Translations under genes and position numbers: made by a program
Origin: Sphingomonas phyllosphaerae
GTDB taxonomy: Bacteria; Pseudomonadota; Alphaproteobacteria; Sphingomonadales; Sphingomonadaceae
Length of the DNA: 64,000 nt
NCBI RefSeq assembly: GCF_029623345.1
Contig: NZ_JAPYKH010000009.1
Span: 1-64,000, forward strand
Reading direction: 5' to 3'
The notes under the pieces: model-generated
Databases searched by the model: none
Told to the model about the DNA's origin: nothing
What the model saw: only the letters and a program-made list of their open reading frames with translations
In this document: in pieces, positions 53,755 through 63,064 of the stretch
Numbering within the stretch: the first letter of the stretch is position 1
How the letters are laid out: every line of letters starts with the position of its first letter

Positions 53755-54795
53755 ATGGCCGGCCACGCCAGACACCATAGTTCGGCACCGCAGGAGGAGA
53801 TCCTCTTCAGCATCATCGTTCCGGTTTATAATACGGAAGACTACGTTACATCGTGCCTTGAGAGTGCGCTCAAGCAGACCGAAGGCAGGCTGGAGGTTCT
53901 TGTCGTCGATGACGGATCTACGGATGGAAGTACTCTAGCATGCGCCGCAATAGCTGCTCGAGATACAAGGGTGACGTTGTTCCAGAAGGAAAATGAGGGT
54001 CAGGGCGTCGCCCGCAATTTTGCCTTATCCCATGCAAGGGGAAGGTATATACTTTTTCTTGACAGCGACGACACCCTTGAGAGTCGCGCGTGCGAGATCC
54101 TGCATTCATGTTTCATCTCCGACGACGCTGACGTCATCTCGTTCGGTATAGGATTCAGGACAAGTACCGGTCAAACCGTCGCTTCGCGTTCGGTCAGTCG
54201 AAGGAAGTATGGAGAGCCGCCCAGTATTTTTATAGACGCGTTGTTAGATCGCGATTTTCTTTCGTCGCCTTGCAACAAGGCCTATGATCGCACATTCCTC
54301 TGCGAGCATAATATCCTGTTTCCCCCCTTGCGCGCTTACGAGGATACTCTGTTTTCCAGACACGTAGCCTATTGTGTCCGGAAGGTTCTCTACATTCCCG
54401 ACATGTTGTATTGGGCCACCACTCGCCCAGCGAGCACTACCCGCAGCATGTCAGCGCGGAACATTCGGATCGCGACTGACCTTTTCGCGAGAGAGCGGGC
54501 CTTGTTCGCCCATCGTCTCGCGCAGGAGCCGGTTGAGATTGCCTTCGGCGCCCATGTCGTGCGCTTCATAGCTCATCTATTACTGCTGTCGGCCTTCCGG
54601 GTCGATGATCCCCTTGAACGCCGAGAATGCTGGCGACTAGCCGACGCGGCGGGGTTCAATCGATTGGCGCGGCGACGAGAGGTGATGAAACATCTGTCGG
54701 TCCGAACCAAGGTTCAAGTCGCAGTCGCTCGCCGGCCTTTTCTCGCGCGCTTGGCCGCGCAGGCCGCGAAGTGGCTTAAAGTTACGCCTTACTAA
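53755..54795 (+). CDS. Glycosyltransferase family 2
   Basis: The product is 346 residues from ATG 53755, just after the polymerase stop. FSIIVPVYNTEDYVTSCLESALKQ and LEVLVVDDGSTDGS start the GT-A fold, GQGVARNFALSHARGRYILFLDSDDTLE gives the DxD motif near residue 100, and RAYEDTLFSRHV lies in the acceptor side. It transfers a sugar to the growing lipid-linked unit. GC content is lower than in the flanks. Confidence 0.9.
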   Translation: MAGHARHHSSAPQEEILFSIIVPVYNTEDYVTSCLESALKQTEGRLEVLVVDDGSTDGSTLACAAIAARDTRVTLFQKENEGQGVARNFALSHARGRYILFLDSDDTLESRACEILHSCFISDDADVISFGIGFRTSTGQTVASRSVSRRKYGEPPSIFIDALLDRDFLSSPCNKAYDRTFLCEHNILFPPLRAYEDTLFSRHVAYCVRKVLYIPDMLYWATTRPASTTRSMSARNIRIATDLFARERALFAHRLAQEPVEIAFGAHVVRFIAHLLLLSAFRVDDPLERRECWRLADAAGFNRLARRREVMKHLSVRTKVQVAVARRPFLARLAAQAAKWLKVTPY

Positions 54796-54811
54796 TTAGG
54801 ACGACACGACC

Positions 54812-55597
54812 GTGACCACCGATCTACAAGGCACTTTATCGGTCGTCAGCCACGGCCATGGCGCCCTGCTTCATTCACTGCTCGCCGACCTGGCGCGGCA
54901 GACGTCGATCGATAGCTGGCTTATCATAGTGACGCTGAATATCGCTGAGGATTTCGATACCGCCAGTTTTCCGAACCTTCGGATCATGGTTACTCGCAAC
55001 GCCCGGCCGCTTAGCTTTGGGGCAAACCACAACGCCGCCTCCCGGCTCGCGCAGGGACGCCTTTTTCTCATCGTCAATCCAGATATACGCCTTCCTGATG
55101 CGGACACGCTGGTACGGATCGTTGGACTCGACTGGGACGCTGTCCCGGCAGTACTGCGGGCGCCAGTGGTTCTGGCGCCAGACGGCGCACTTGAGGACTC
55201 GATCCGCGCGAACCTCTCCCCGCTCAACCTGTTGCGTCGCCATCGTCGCTCCGCTGGTGGCTGGGAGGCCGACCCTGAGCAGCAGACCTTCTTCTGGCTT
55301 GCGGGCATGTTCCTGATCTCGTCGCTCGCTGCGTTCCGGGCGATCGGCGGCTTCGACGAGCGGTTCAGGTTGTACTGCGAAGATTACGATCTCTCCGCAC
55401 GATGGTGGGTCGCTGGTGGCAGGGTCGAGGTTATCCGTGACCTACACGTGATACACGCCGCGCGACGTGCCAGCCGCGCGTCGCTGCAGCATATGCGCTG
55501 GCATGTGGCGAGCCTGTGGCGCGTTTGGACGTCGCCGCCGTTCTGGCGCATCGTGGCCGACCGCGCTGACGCCCGGGGCAAAGAGGTCGCGACGTGA
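54812..55597 (+). CDS. Glycosyltransferase family 2 (rhamnosyltransferase-like)
   Basis: The product is 261 residues from GTG 54812, a short form of the WbbL-like GT2 group. LSFGANHNAASRLAQGRLFLIVNPDIRLP holds the NPD motif in place of DxD, and FFWLAGMFLISSLAAFRAIGGFDERFRLYCEDYDLSAR is the classical WbbL acceptor region. Relatives are mostly rhamnosyltransferases, which fits the rmlABCD genes nearby. The stop overlaps the next GTG. Confidence 0.88.
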   Translation: MTTDLQGTLSVVSHGHGALLHSLLADLARQTSIDSWLIIVTLNIAEDFDTASFPNLRIMVTRNARPLSFGANHNAASRLAQGRLFLIVNPDIRLPDADTLVRIVGLDWDAVPAVLRAPVVLAPDGALEDSIRANLSPLNLLRRHRRSAGGWEADPEQQTFFWLAGMFLISSLAAFRAIGGFDERFRLYCEDYDLSARWWVAGGRVEVIRDLHVIHAARRASRASLQHMRWHVASLWRVWTSPPFWRIVADRADARGKEVAT

Positions 55598-57153
55598 CCG
55601 CGATCGTGCCACCCCAGCCGGGATCGCCAGTGTCACGACGCGTTGCACTTACCACCGCTCTCGCTGTCGCCGCTCTTCCCGAGCGGGTGAACGCCGGGAC
55701 CGACCAGAAGGCGATGCCGCTTCGCAGCGGCAACGCGACGACCATGGTAAGCAGTTTCGGCGTAAGGTCCGAGCACGATGGCGTTCACAACACCGCGGCA
55801 TTGAACGCCGCGATACTCCATGTCGCCGCGAGTGGCGGCGGAACCCTCATCTTTGATGCCTCGACCGAGGGATATGGCATCATCGGACCGATCGTTCTGC
55901 CATCGTGCGTCCACATCGATCTCAATGGGCAATTGCTTCTGGGGCGACGGCGTCCGCAGGACGTTCTATTTGTAAGTGGCGTGCTTCACGACGGCGAGAT
56001 AAGGTCGAACTTGGGCAGCGCGCCAGAAACCGAAATCGTTACCGGTGCGGCAGTCTTCAACGGAAGGATCGAGGATTGTTACCGCGCCTTCCACTTACGT
56101 AATTTCGGTAAGGGCTGCTTCCTTCGAGATATCGTTTCTCGAAACTGTGTACAGTTTGGCAGGTTCGAGCGCTGTTTTTTTCTTCTGCTCGACTCTGTCT
56201 CTGCAGTCGGCTTTAGCGATGCCGCGATCCCAACTTTCCACTTCATCGACCAGACGAACGCTGTAACATTACGACGTTTGAGTGCCGTCACCGAGTACGG
56301 GCTGTGCATCGAGGATGGCGCATCGGCCGTCATCCTTGATGGCTACAGCTTCGAAGGGGGAACCACCGCGGTGAGGCTGATCGGCGACTGCCTCGGCATG
56401 GACTTTCGCGGCGGCTATTATGAAGCTGTCACCGGGCACGCTTTCGACTTGAGACGGGCCGGGGTCTGCTCTGCCAACTGGAACAGCAATTATTTCAACC
56501 ATGTCGATACCATATTCGATGATGGCGGTGAACATACGACGGCGACGCTCATGGGAGAGTGGCAGTCATCCAATTACGTCGTCAGTGTGCCAAACGCGGG
56601 CTTCGCCAAGCTGGGTGTAGCGCGAAACTTGATGAAAGTGAGCGGCCCGCGAAATTTCGTCCGCTTCGAGGCGCCGTACCGGAACGACGCCGCACCCGCC
56701 TTTCCGGACAATTGGCAGATCTCAAGCAACACAAGGTCGGTCTTCGAATCTGGTCAGACCGGAAGCTCGCTGACGGATATTCGGACTCGGTCGTCGGTGA
56801 GCGCCGGCACGCTGCCGTTGGTGCGAAGTGGTGACACGGGCAATCCGGTCGAGGGCACCGTGCCGATGTGCGTGGTGACGACGTCGAAGGGAGTGGGCGC
56901 CACCGTCCTCATCGACACTGCCATTGCTTGGCGTCCAGCGACGCTGTTCGCCAAGTACATACTCTCCGTCCAGGATGCCTCGGGAACGGTGCGACTCTTC
57001 GGCGACATCTACGGATGCGACGTCGTTCCGCATGATAAAAGCGGCAAGTTGGTGCGACTCCTCAACAAGAATGGCTTTGTCAGGCTATCGATCGGTGATT
57101 TCGATGCTCGGGCGTCTGAGATAACTTGCACGGGTTCGCTGCAGATAGTCTGA
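55594..57153 (+). CDS. Exported right-handed beta-helix protein (pectate-lyase-like fold)
   Basis: The product is 519 residues from GTG 55594. A signal with SRRVALTTALAVAALPERVNA (about 13-33) gives export, possibly by Tat. VSSFGVRSEHDGVHNTAALNAAI is the typical start of phage-tailspike and pectate-lyase-like beta-helices, followed by short beta-strand rungs to about 360. The last 150 residues form another beta-rich domain. It overlaps the GT2 gene by GTGA. Such proteins in polysaccharide clusters are usually lyases, hydrolases or epimerases acting on the polymer; catalytic residues are not identifiable. Confidence 0.75.
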   Translation: MTAIVPPQPGSPVSRRVALTTALAVAALPERVNAGTDQKAMPLRSGNATTMVSSFGVRSEHDGVHNTAALNAAILHVAASGGGTLIFDASTEGYGIIGPIVLPSCVHIDLNGQLLLGRRRPQDVLFVSGVLHDGEIRSNLGSAPETEIVTGAAVFNGRIEDCYRAFHLRNFGKGCFLRDIVSRNCVQFGRFERCFFLLLDSVSAVGFSDAAIPTFHFIDQTNAVTLRRLSAVTEYGLCIEDGASAVILDGYSFEGGTTAVRLIGDCLGMDFRGGYYEAVTGHAFDLRRAGVCSANWNSNYFNHVDTIFDDGGEHTTATLMGEWQSSNYVVSVPNAGFAKLGVARNLMKVSGPRNFVRFEAPYRNDAAPAFPDNWQISSNTRSVFESGQTGSSLTDIRTRSSVSAGTLPLVRSGDTGNPVEGTVPMCVVTTSKGVGATVLIDTAIAWRPATLFAKYILSVQDASGTVRLFGDIYGCDVVPHDKSGKLVRLLNKNGFVRLSIGDFDARASEITCTGSLQIV

Positions 57154-57323
57154 GAACCTGCTGCTCAATCAGGTGCGTACGAATATTGAGTGTTGCGCAC
57201 TTACTCAAGCTCGAAAGGGGGCATGTCCGCCCTCTACGGCTCCCTCGCAGGCGTTCGAAGCGCGAAGACGGGAGACGTGCGAAAGAGGTGGAGAAGTGTC
57301 ATCGAAGGCGCCGCGTACGCGCC

Positions 57324-58196
57324 TCAGCGCTGCCCCTCGACCGCCCGCAGGATCGCGCGCCCGTACGCGGTCTTGGCGAAGCGCTCGCCCGCCGCGCGGG
57401 CCTGATCGGCGGTGATGAAGCCCATTTCGAACGCGATTTCCTCGAGGCAGGCGATCTGGATGCCCTGGCGGTGCTGGAGCGTGCGCACGAACTCCGACGC
57501 CTCGAGCAGGCTGTCGTGCGTGCCGGTGTCGAGCCAGGCGTAGCCGCGCCCCATCTGCTCGACGTGGAGCTCGCCCGCCTCCATGTACAGCCGGTTGAGA
57601 TCGGTGATCTCCAGCTCGCCGCGCGCCGAGGGTTTGAGGTCGCGGGCATAGCCGACGACGCGGTTGTCGTAGAAATACAGCCCGGTCACCGCGCAGTTCG
57701 ACTTCGGAACGGCGGGCTTCTCCTCCAGGCTGATGGCGCGCCCGTCCGCGCCGAGCTCGACCACGCCGTAGCGCTCGGGGTCCTCGACCCGGTAGCTGAA
57801 CACGGTGGCGCCGTGCGGCCGCGCCACCGCGCTCGCCAGCAGCTGGGTGAGATGCGCGCCGAAGAAGATGTTGTCGCCGAGCACCAGCGCGACAGCGTCG
57901 TCGCCGATGAAGTCGGCGCCGATCGTGAAGGCCTGCGCCAGCCCCTCGGGGCGCGGCTGCTTGGCATAAGCGATGCGCAGCCCCAGCGCCGCGCCGTCGC
58001 CGAACAGCCGCTGATAATTGCCAAGAAACTCCGGGCTGGAGATGATCAGGATGTCGCGGATCCCCGCCAGCATCAGCACCGACAGCGGGTAATAGATCAT
58101 CGGCTTGTCATAGACCGGCAGCAGCTGCTTGTTGACCGCGAGCGTCGCCGGGTGAAGCCGCGTGCCCGACCCGCCGGCAAGGATGATGCCTTTCAC
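57324..58196 (-). CDS. rmlA: Glucose-1-phosphate thymidylyltransferase
   Basis: The product is 290 residues, the normal RmlA length. The nucleotidyltransferase signature [16 protein letters not shown] is at the N-terminus, with [25 protein letters not shown] and LGDNIFFG. It makes dTDP-glucose, step 1 of dTDP-L-rhamnose synthesis. It is the last gene of the leftward operon, with its ATG overlapping the rmlD stop (ATGA). Confidence 0.96.
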   Translation of the reverse strand: MKGIILAGGSGTRLHPATLAVNKQLLPVYDKPMIYYPLSVLMLAGIRDILIISSPEFLGNYQRLFGDGAALGLRIAYAKQPRPEGLAQAFTIGADFIGDDAVALVLGDNIFFGAHLTQLLASAVARPHGATVFSYRVEDPERYGVVELGADGRAISLEEKPAVPKSNCAVTGLYFYDNRVVGYARDLKPSARGELEITDLNRLYMEAGELHVEQMGRGYAWLDTGTHDSLLEASEFVRTLQHRQGIQIACLEEIAFEMGFITADQARAAGERFAKTAYGRAILRAVEGQR

Positions 58197-59083
58197 TTCG
58201 GTGCTCCGATCAATTCGTTGAGGATATCGCCCAACGCCGCTTCCCAGCGCCGCGGGTGGATGCCGTATGCCGCGCCGATCGCGTCCAGGCCGAGCAGCGA
58301 GTTAGCGGGGCGGCGCGCGGGCGTGGGGTAATCGGCGGTGGCGATCGGCGTCACCGCCGCGCTGGGTCCGCCGCGTCGAACCGACTGGCGGAAGATCTCC
58401 TCCGCGAAGCCGGCCCAGCTGGTCGCGCCGGCGTTGCTGAAGTGGAAGGTCCCGGTCGGCGCCGCGGCATCGTCGGCGAGCCGTACCGCGATCCGCACCA
58501 GCGCCACGGCGAGGTCGGCCGCCGCGGTCGGGCTGCCGCGCTGGTCGGCGACGACGCGCAGCGTGTCGCGCTCGGCCGCCAGGCGCAGCATCGTCCGGAC
58601 GAAATTGTGCCCGTGCGCCGATACCACCCAGGCGGTGCGGACGATCGCGTGGCGCGCGCCGCTGGTGCGCACTGCCAGCTCGCCGCCCAGCTTGGAGGCG
58701 CCATAGACGCCCAGCGGCGCGACCGCGTCGTCGACCTCCCAGGCGCCGTCGCGGTCGCCGGGGAAGACGTAATCGGTCGACACCTGCACCAGCGGCACGT
58801 CGGCGCGCGCACAGGCGGCGGCGAGCGCGGCGGGGGCGAGCGCGTTGACCTGCCAGGCGGCGACCTGATCGCTCTCGGCCTTGTCCACCGCGGTATAGGC
58901 CGCAGCGTTGATCACCGCCGCCCAGCGCCGCCCGGCGACCGCGGCCGCGATCGCGCCCGGGTCGGCGAGATCGAGCGCGGCGCGGTCGAGCGCCACCGCG
59001 GCGAAGCCCTCGGGCCAGGCGGCGCGGCGCAGTGCGTCGCCCAGCTGGCCGGTCGCGCCGGTGACGAGGACCGGGCGCGTCAC
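58193..59083 (-). CDS. rmlD: dTDP-4-dehydrorhamnose reductase
   Basis: The product is 296 residues from GTG 59083, overlapping the rmlB stop. The NADPH site is [11 protein letters not shown], the catalytic YxxxK is in [10 protein letters not shown], and [19 protein letters not shown] is typical. It performs the last step to dTDP-L-rhamnose. A longer frame from 59134 reads back into rmlB and is not needed. Confidence 0.95.
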   Translation of the reverse strand: MTRPVLVTGATGQLGDALRRAAWPEGFAAVALDRAALDLADPGAIAAAVAGRRWAAVINAAAYTAVDKAESDQVAAWQVNALAPAALAAACARADVPLVQVSTDYVFPGDRDGAWEVDDAVAPLGVYGASKLGGELAVRTSGARHAIVRTAWVVSAHGHNFVRTMLRLAAERDTLRVVADQRGSPTAAADLAVALVRIAVRLADDAAAPTGTFHFSNAGATSWAGFAEEIFRQSVRRGGPSAAVTPIATADYPTPARRPANSLLGLDAIGAAYGIHPRRWEAALGDILNELIGAPK

Positions 59084-60129
59084 GCCGCGCCGCGCCGCTC
59101 GGCCGCCTTGGCCGCGACGAGCGGGCGCCACCAATCCTCGTTGTCGAGATACCAGCGGACGGTCTTCTCGATGCCGCTCTCGAACGTCTCGCGCGGCTGC
59201 CAGCCGAGCTCGTCGCCGATCCGCGACGCGTCGATCGCATAGCGCTTGTCATGGCCGGGGCGATCCGCGACCGAGGTGATCTGCGCGGCATAGCTGGCGT
59301 CGTCGGCGCGCGGGCGCAGCCGGTCGAGGATCGTGCAGACGGTGCGCACCACCTCGATGTTCTGCTTCTCGTTGTGTCCGCCGACATTGTAGGTGCGGCC
59401 GACCTGCCCGCGCTCGAACACGGCGCGCAGCGCACGCACGTGATCCTCGACGTAGAGCCAGTCGCGCACCTGGTCGCCCGCGCCATAGACCGGCAGCGGC
59501 GCGCCGCCGAGCGCCTTGACGATCATCAGCGGGATCAGCTTCTCGGGGAAGTGATACGGCCCGTAATTGTTCGAGCAGTTGGTGATCAGCACGGGCAGGC
59601 CATAGGTATGCCCCCAGGCGCTGACGAGATGGTCCGACGCCGCCTTGCTCGCCGAATAGGGCGAGCGCGGGTCATAGGGCGTCTCCTCGGTGAACAGCCC
59701 CTCGGCGCCGAGCGAGCCATAGACCTCGTCGGTCGAGATATGGTGGAAGCGGAAGGCGGCGCGCGCGGCCTCGTCCAGCGTCAACCAATAAGCGCGCGCC
59801 TCCGCCAGCATGGTATAGGTGCCGACCACGTTGGTCTGGACGAACGCGCCCGGGCCGTCGATCGAGCGGTCGACATGGCTCTCGGCGGCGAGATGCGTGA
59901 TCACCTCGGGGCGGAACTCGGCGATCGCGGCGCGCACCGCCGCGGCGTCGCCGATATCGCCCCGGACGAAGCGATAGCGGTTGGACGCGGCGACGCGCTC
60001 CACCGTCGACAGCGTGCCGGCATAGGTGAGCTTGTCGAAGTTGAGCACCTCGTGCTCGGTGTCGTCGATCAGATGGCGGACCAGCGCCGAGCCGATGAAG
60101 CCGGCGCCGCCGGTGACGAAGATGCGCAT
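59080..60129 (-). CDS. rmlB: dTDP-glucose 4,6-dehydratase
   Basis: The product is 349 residues. It has [14 protein letters not shown] for [30 protein letters not shown] and [15 protein letters not shown] (YxxxK), and later [18 protein letters not shown]. It forms dTDP-4-keto-6-deoxyglucose, step 2. It lies between rmlC (10-base gap) and rmlD. Confidence 0.96.
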   Translation of the reverse strand: MRIFVTGGAGFIGSALVRHLIDDTEHEVLNFDKLTYAGTLSTVERVAASNRYRFVRGDIGDAAAVRAAIAEFRPEVITHLAAESHVDRSIDGPGAFVQTNVVGTYTMLAEARAYWLTLDEAARAAFRFHHISTDEVYGSLGAEGLFTEETPYDPRSPYSASKAASDHLVSAWGHTYGLPVLITNCSNNYGPYHFPEKLIPLMIVKALGGAPLPVYGAGDQVRDWLYVEDHVRALRAVFERGQVGRTYNVGGHNEKQNIEVVRTVCTILDRLRPRADDASYAAQITSVADRPGHDKRYAIDASRIGDELGWQPRETFESGIEKTVRWYLDNEDWWRPLVAAKAAERRGAA

Positions 60130-60139
60130 GGAACGGTCC

Positions 60140-60706
60140 TCAGGCGAGCGGCGTCAGCGGACGGCCGTCATAGTCGAAGGGGCTGTCGAACGCGGCGAGC
60201 GTCGGCTGCACCCGATCCTTGGCGCTCAGCTCGGGGACGATGCCGGCGGGGATCGGCCAGTCGATGCCGGCGCTGTCCCAGGCGATGCCGCCGTCCTGCG
60301 CGGGCGCATAGGTGTCCGAGCATTTGTAGACCACCTCGCACCCGGGCTCGAGCGTGACGAAGCCGTGGGCGAAGCCGACCGGAATGAAGAGCTGGTCGCC
60401 GTCGGCCGCGCTGAGCTCGGCGCCGACCCATCGCCCGTAGGTCGGCGAGCCGCGGCGCAGGTCCACCGCCACGTCGAAGATGCGCCCGCGCACGCAGCGG
60501 ACGAGCTTGTCCTGCGCCCGCGGCGGCGTCTGGAAGTGCAGCCCGCGCAGCGTATAGGCCGGCTCGGACAGCGAGTGATTGTCCTGCACGAAGGTGCAGC
60601 CGATGCCGAGCGCGGCGAAGGTGTCGCGATTGTAGGTCTCGCTGAACCAGCCGCGCGCGTCGCCGAAGCGACGCGGGTGTAGGAGGCGGACGGGAGGCTG
60701 CTGCAC
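60140..60706 (-). CDS. rmlC: dTDP-4-dehydrorhamnose 3,5-epimerase
   Basis: The product is 188 residues from GTG 60706. Cupin motifs are [36 protein letters not shown] (catalytic His), [25 protein letters not shown] and [13 protein letters not shown]. It is the first gene of rmlCBDA, so the order differs from the rmlABCD-type order seen in some bacteria. Confidence 0.94.
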   Translation of the reverse strand: MQQPPVRLLHPRRFGDARGWFSETYNRDTFAALGIGCTFVQDNHSLSEPAYTLRGLHFQTPPRAQDKLVRCVRGRIFDVAVDLRRGSPTYGRWVGAELSAADGDQLFIPVGFAHGFVTLEPGCEVVYKCSDTYAPAQDGGIAWDSAGIDWPIPAGIVPELSAKDRVQPTLAAFDSPFDYDGRPLTPLA

Positions 60707-60758
60707 CGGCCGCCTATACGAAACGATCGAGATCCATCGCAATCCGTTATCCGCGCCC

Positions 60759-60790
60759 GCGAGCGAGCGAGCGACCGGGCGGGCGGGCGC
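60759..60790. repeat. Tetranucleotide microsatellites in divergent promoter region
   Basis: A GCGA run is followed by a GGGC run, four-base units in the 180-base gap between the divergent rmlC and TPR-glycosyltransferase genes. Unit changes here would alter promoter spacing, not a reading frame. The rest of the gap shows no clear promoter. Confidence 0.5.
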
Positions 60791-60886
60791 GACGGCGCAC
60801 GGTTGAGCGGAGCGGGCGTCCGGTGGTAGCGGGACCGGCTCGGGGCGCTCGCCCCATCCTCCCAGAGACGAGACGGCAGAGACGGG

Positions 60887-63052
60887 ATGCGACCGATCAG
60901 ACACTGGTGGGAGGCCGTCGCGGTGCGCTGGCCGCTGCGCCCGCGCTCCAATGGCGTGCGTATCGGGCGCGCCACCGCGCGCGACATCCGCGTGGGCAAC
61001 GCCGCCAGGTCGGGCCAGGACTGGTCCGGCGCCGCGGTCGCCTACCGGCGCGCGCTGGCACGTGAGCCGGGGCTGCATCATATCTGGGTCCAGCTCGGCC
61101 ATATGCAGAAGGAGGCCGGCCAGATCGATGCCGCGAGCGCGGCCTATGAGACGGCGGCACGGCTGCGCCCAGACGACGCCGAGCCGCTGCTGCGGCTCGG
61201 CCACATGGCCAAGGCGTGGCGCCAGCCGGCCGACGCCGCGGGTCACTTCGTCGCCGCGCTGCGCCGCGATCCCGCCAACCTGCAGGCGGTGGCCGAGCTC
61301 GTCCGCCTCATGCCCGACCGCGAGCGCGTCGCACCCGCCTTGTGGGACGCCGTGCTGGAGGTGCTCCACATCGATCCCGCCGACGCCGCCGCGGAAGCGC
61401 CGGCGCAGCTGCCCGCCGGGTCGACCGTGTTCGACGTCACCGACCTGCTCGCCTTCTTCGGGCAGCGGCGCCTGCCGACCGGGATCCAACGCGTCCAGAT
61501 CGAGGTGTCGCTGGCGTGCCTCGAGGGCGCGACCGAGCCCCCGCCGGTCTTCTGCCTCTACGCCAGCGCGCGGCGCGGCTGGATTCGGCTGCCGCCCGAC
61601 CGCTTCGGGCGGCTCTGCCGGTTGGCGCGACAGAGCGACGACGTCACCGACCCGGCCTGGACGCGCGAGCTCGACCTGCTCTACCGCCGCATCGCGGTCG
61701 CGCGCACGGTCCGCTTCGCGCCCGCGACCGTGCTGGTCAACCTGGGCACCTCCTGGGCCGACCGCAATTACCTGCTCGACGTCCGCACCGCCCGCGCGCG
61801 CGACGCGACGGTCTATGTCCCGCTGCTCTTCGACCTGATCCCGCTGATCGAGCCGCGCTGGTTCGTGCGCTCGCTGGTGCGCGACTATCGCGCCTGGTTC
61901 GGCTCGCTGCTCCATTCTGCCGACGGCGTGCTGGCGATCTCGGAGGCGACCCGCCGCGATTTGCTACGCGTCTCGGCCGAGTGGCAGGCGCCGGTGCCGG
62001 GCGACGCCGTCCCCGTCGTCCGCCTCGACGGCGACTTCCGCCAGGACGCGGCGGCGGAGCAGGCAGTGCGGGAATATGGCCTCGAGCCCGGCGGCTATGT
62101 CCTGCTGGTCTCGACGCTGGAGCCGCGCAAGAACCATCTCGGCGCGTTCCAGGCCTGGCTCGCGCTCGCCGAGCGTCTGGGCGAGGCGGCGGTGCCGCGG
62201 CTCGTCTGCGTCGGCGGGCGCGGCTGGCTCAACGACGAGCTGCACCAGTTCCGCCGCGACCATCCGGCGCTGGGGCGGCTGGTGGTCATCCTCCACGGCG
62301 TCCCCGACGACACGCTGGCGGCGCTCTACGAACATTGCCTGTTCGCGCTCTACCCCAGCTTCTACGAGGGCTGGGGGCTGCCGGTGTCGGAGGCGCTGTC
62401 CTACGGCAAGGTGCCCGCGATCTCGCGCGTCTCGTCGCTGCCGGAGGCGGGCGGGCGCTTCGCCCGCTACTTCGACCCGGCGGCGCCCGCCGACATCGCC
62501 GCCGCGGCGCTGGCCCTGCTGGACGCGCCGACCCGGCACGCCGCCGAGCAGGCGATCCGCGCCGATTATGCCCCGCGGAGCTGGCGTCACATCGCGCACG
62601 ACCTCGTCGCCCAGGCCGCGCGCGTCGGCCCGCGCGACGCGCTGCCGCGCCTCGCCGCGGCGGGGAGCTGGAGCCTGGCGCTGGCGCCGTGGGAAGAGCG
62701 CGGCGAGGTCGGCGCGACCGAAGCGCTGGGCGAGGCGCTCCGGCACGGCCACGGCTGGCGCGCGCCCGGGCGCGACGGCTGCGCGATCGAGCGGGACGAC
62801 GCCGCGCTCCGCTTCCACTGGGGCGGCGCGGCCGGGTACGAGCTGCGCGTCCATGTCGCCGCCGCGCCCCACCCGGTCGCGGTCAGGATACGCCTCGCCG
62901 GCGTGGAGAGCGACCATCAGGCCGCGCCGGAGACGCCGCTGGTCCTGATGTGCGCGCTTCCGGCGGTCGCCGCGGCGGTCGAGGTCGCGCTCGTGCCGCT
63001 CGCCGGCGAGGTCACCGTCACCCGTGTCGAGGTCGCGCGCGCAGCGGCGTGA
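60887..63052 (+). CDS. TPR-containing family 4 glycosyltransferase
   Basis: The product is 721 residues. TPR repeats occupy about 40-145 (WSGAAVAYRRALAREPGLHHIWVQLGHMQKEAGQIDAAS...). A GT-B transferase follows at about 170-590, with RLPTGIQRVQIEV, the C-lobe start LLVSTLEPRKNHLGAFQAW and PSFYEGWGLPVSEALSYGKVPAIS for the nucleotide-sugar donor. A beta-rich tail (about 600-721) ends the protein. It adds a sugar to the polysaccharide or another acceptor. It is divergent from rmlC and convergent with an FkbM gene. Confidence 0.87.
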   Translation: MRPIRHWWEAVAVRWPLRPRSNGVRIGRATARDIRVGNAARSGQDWSGAAVAYRRALAREPGLHHIWVQLGHMQKEAGQIDAASAAYETAARLRPDDAEPLLRLGHMAKAWRQPADAAGHFVAALRRDPANLQAVAELVRLMPDRERVAPALWDAVLEVLHIDPADAAAEAPAQLPAGSTVFDVTDLLAFFGQRRLPTGIQRVQIEVSLACLEGATEPPPVFCLYASARRGWIRLPPDRFGRLCRLARQSDDVTDPAWTRELDLLYRRIAVARTVRFAPATVLVNLGTSWADRNYLLDVRTARARDATVYVPLLFDLIPLIEPRWFVRSLVRDYRAWFGSLLHSADGVLAISEATRRDLLRVSAEWQAPVPGDAVPVVRLDGDFRQDAAAEQAVREYGLEPGGYVLLVSTLEPRKNHLGAFQAWLALAERLGEAAVPRLVCVGGRGWLNDELHQFRRDHPALGRLVVILHGVPDDTLAALYEHCLFALYPSFYEGWGLPVSEALSYGKVPAISRVSSLPEAGGRFARYFDPAAPADIAAAALALLDAPTRHAAEQAIRADYAPRSWRHIAHDLVAQAARVGPRDALPRLAAAGSWSLALAPWEERGEVGATEALGEALRHGHGWRAPGRDGCAIERDDAALRFHWGGAAGYELRVHVAAAPHPVAVRIRLAGVESDHQAAPETPLVLMCALPAVAAAVEVALVPLAGEVTVTRVEVARAAA

Positions 63053-63064
63053 GCGGCGGGTGCG

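Noticed and set aside
60700..60745. TTGCGA / TATAGG as promoter of rmlC on the minus strand
   Set aside because: It would place transcription start almost at the GTG codon, leaving no room for a ribosome site.
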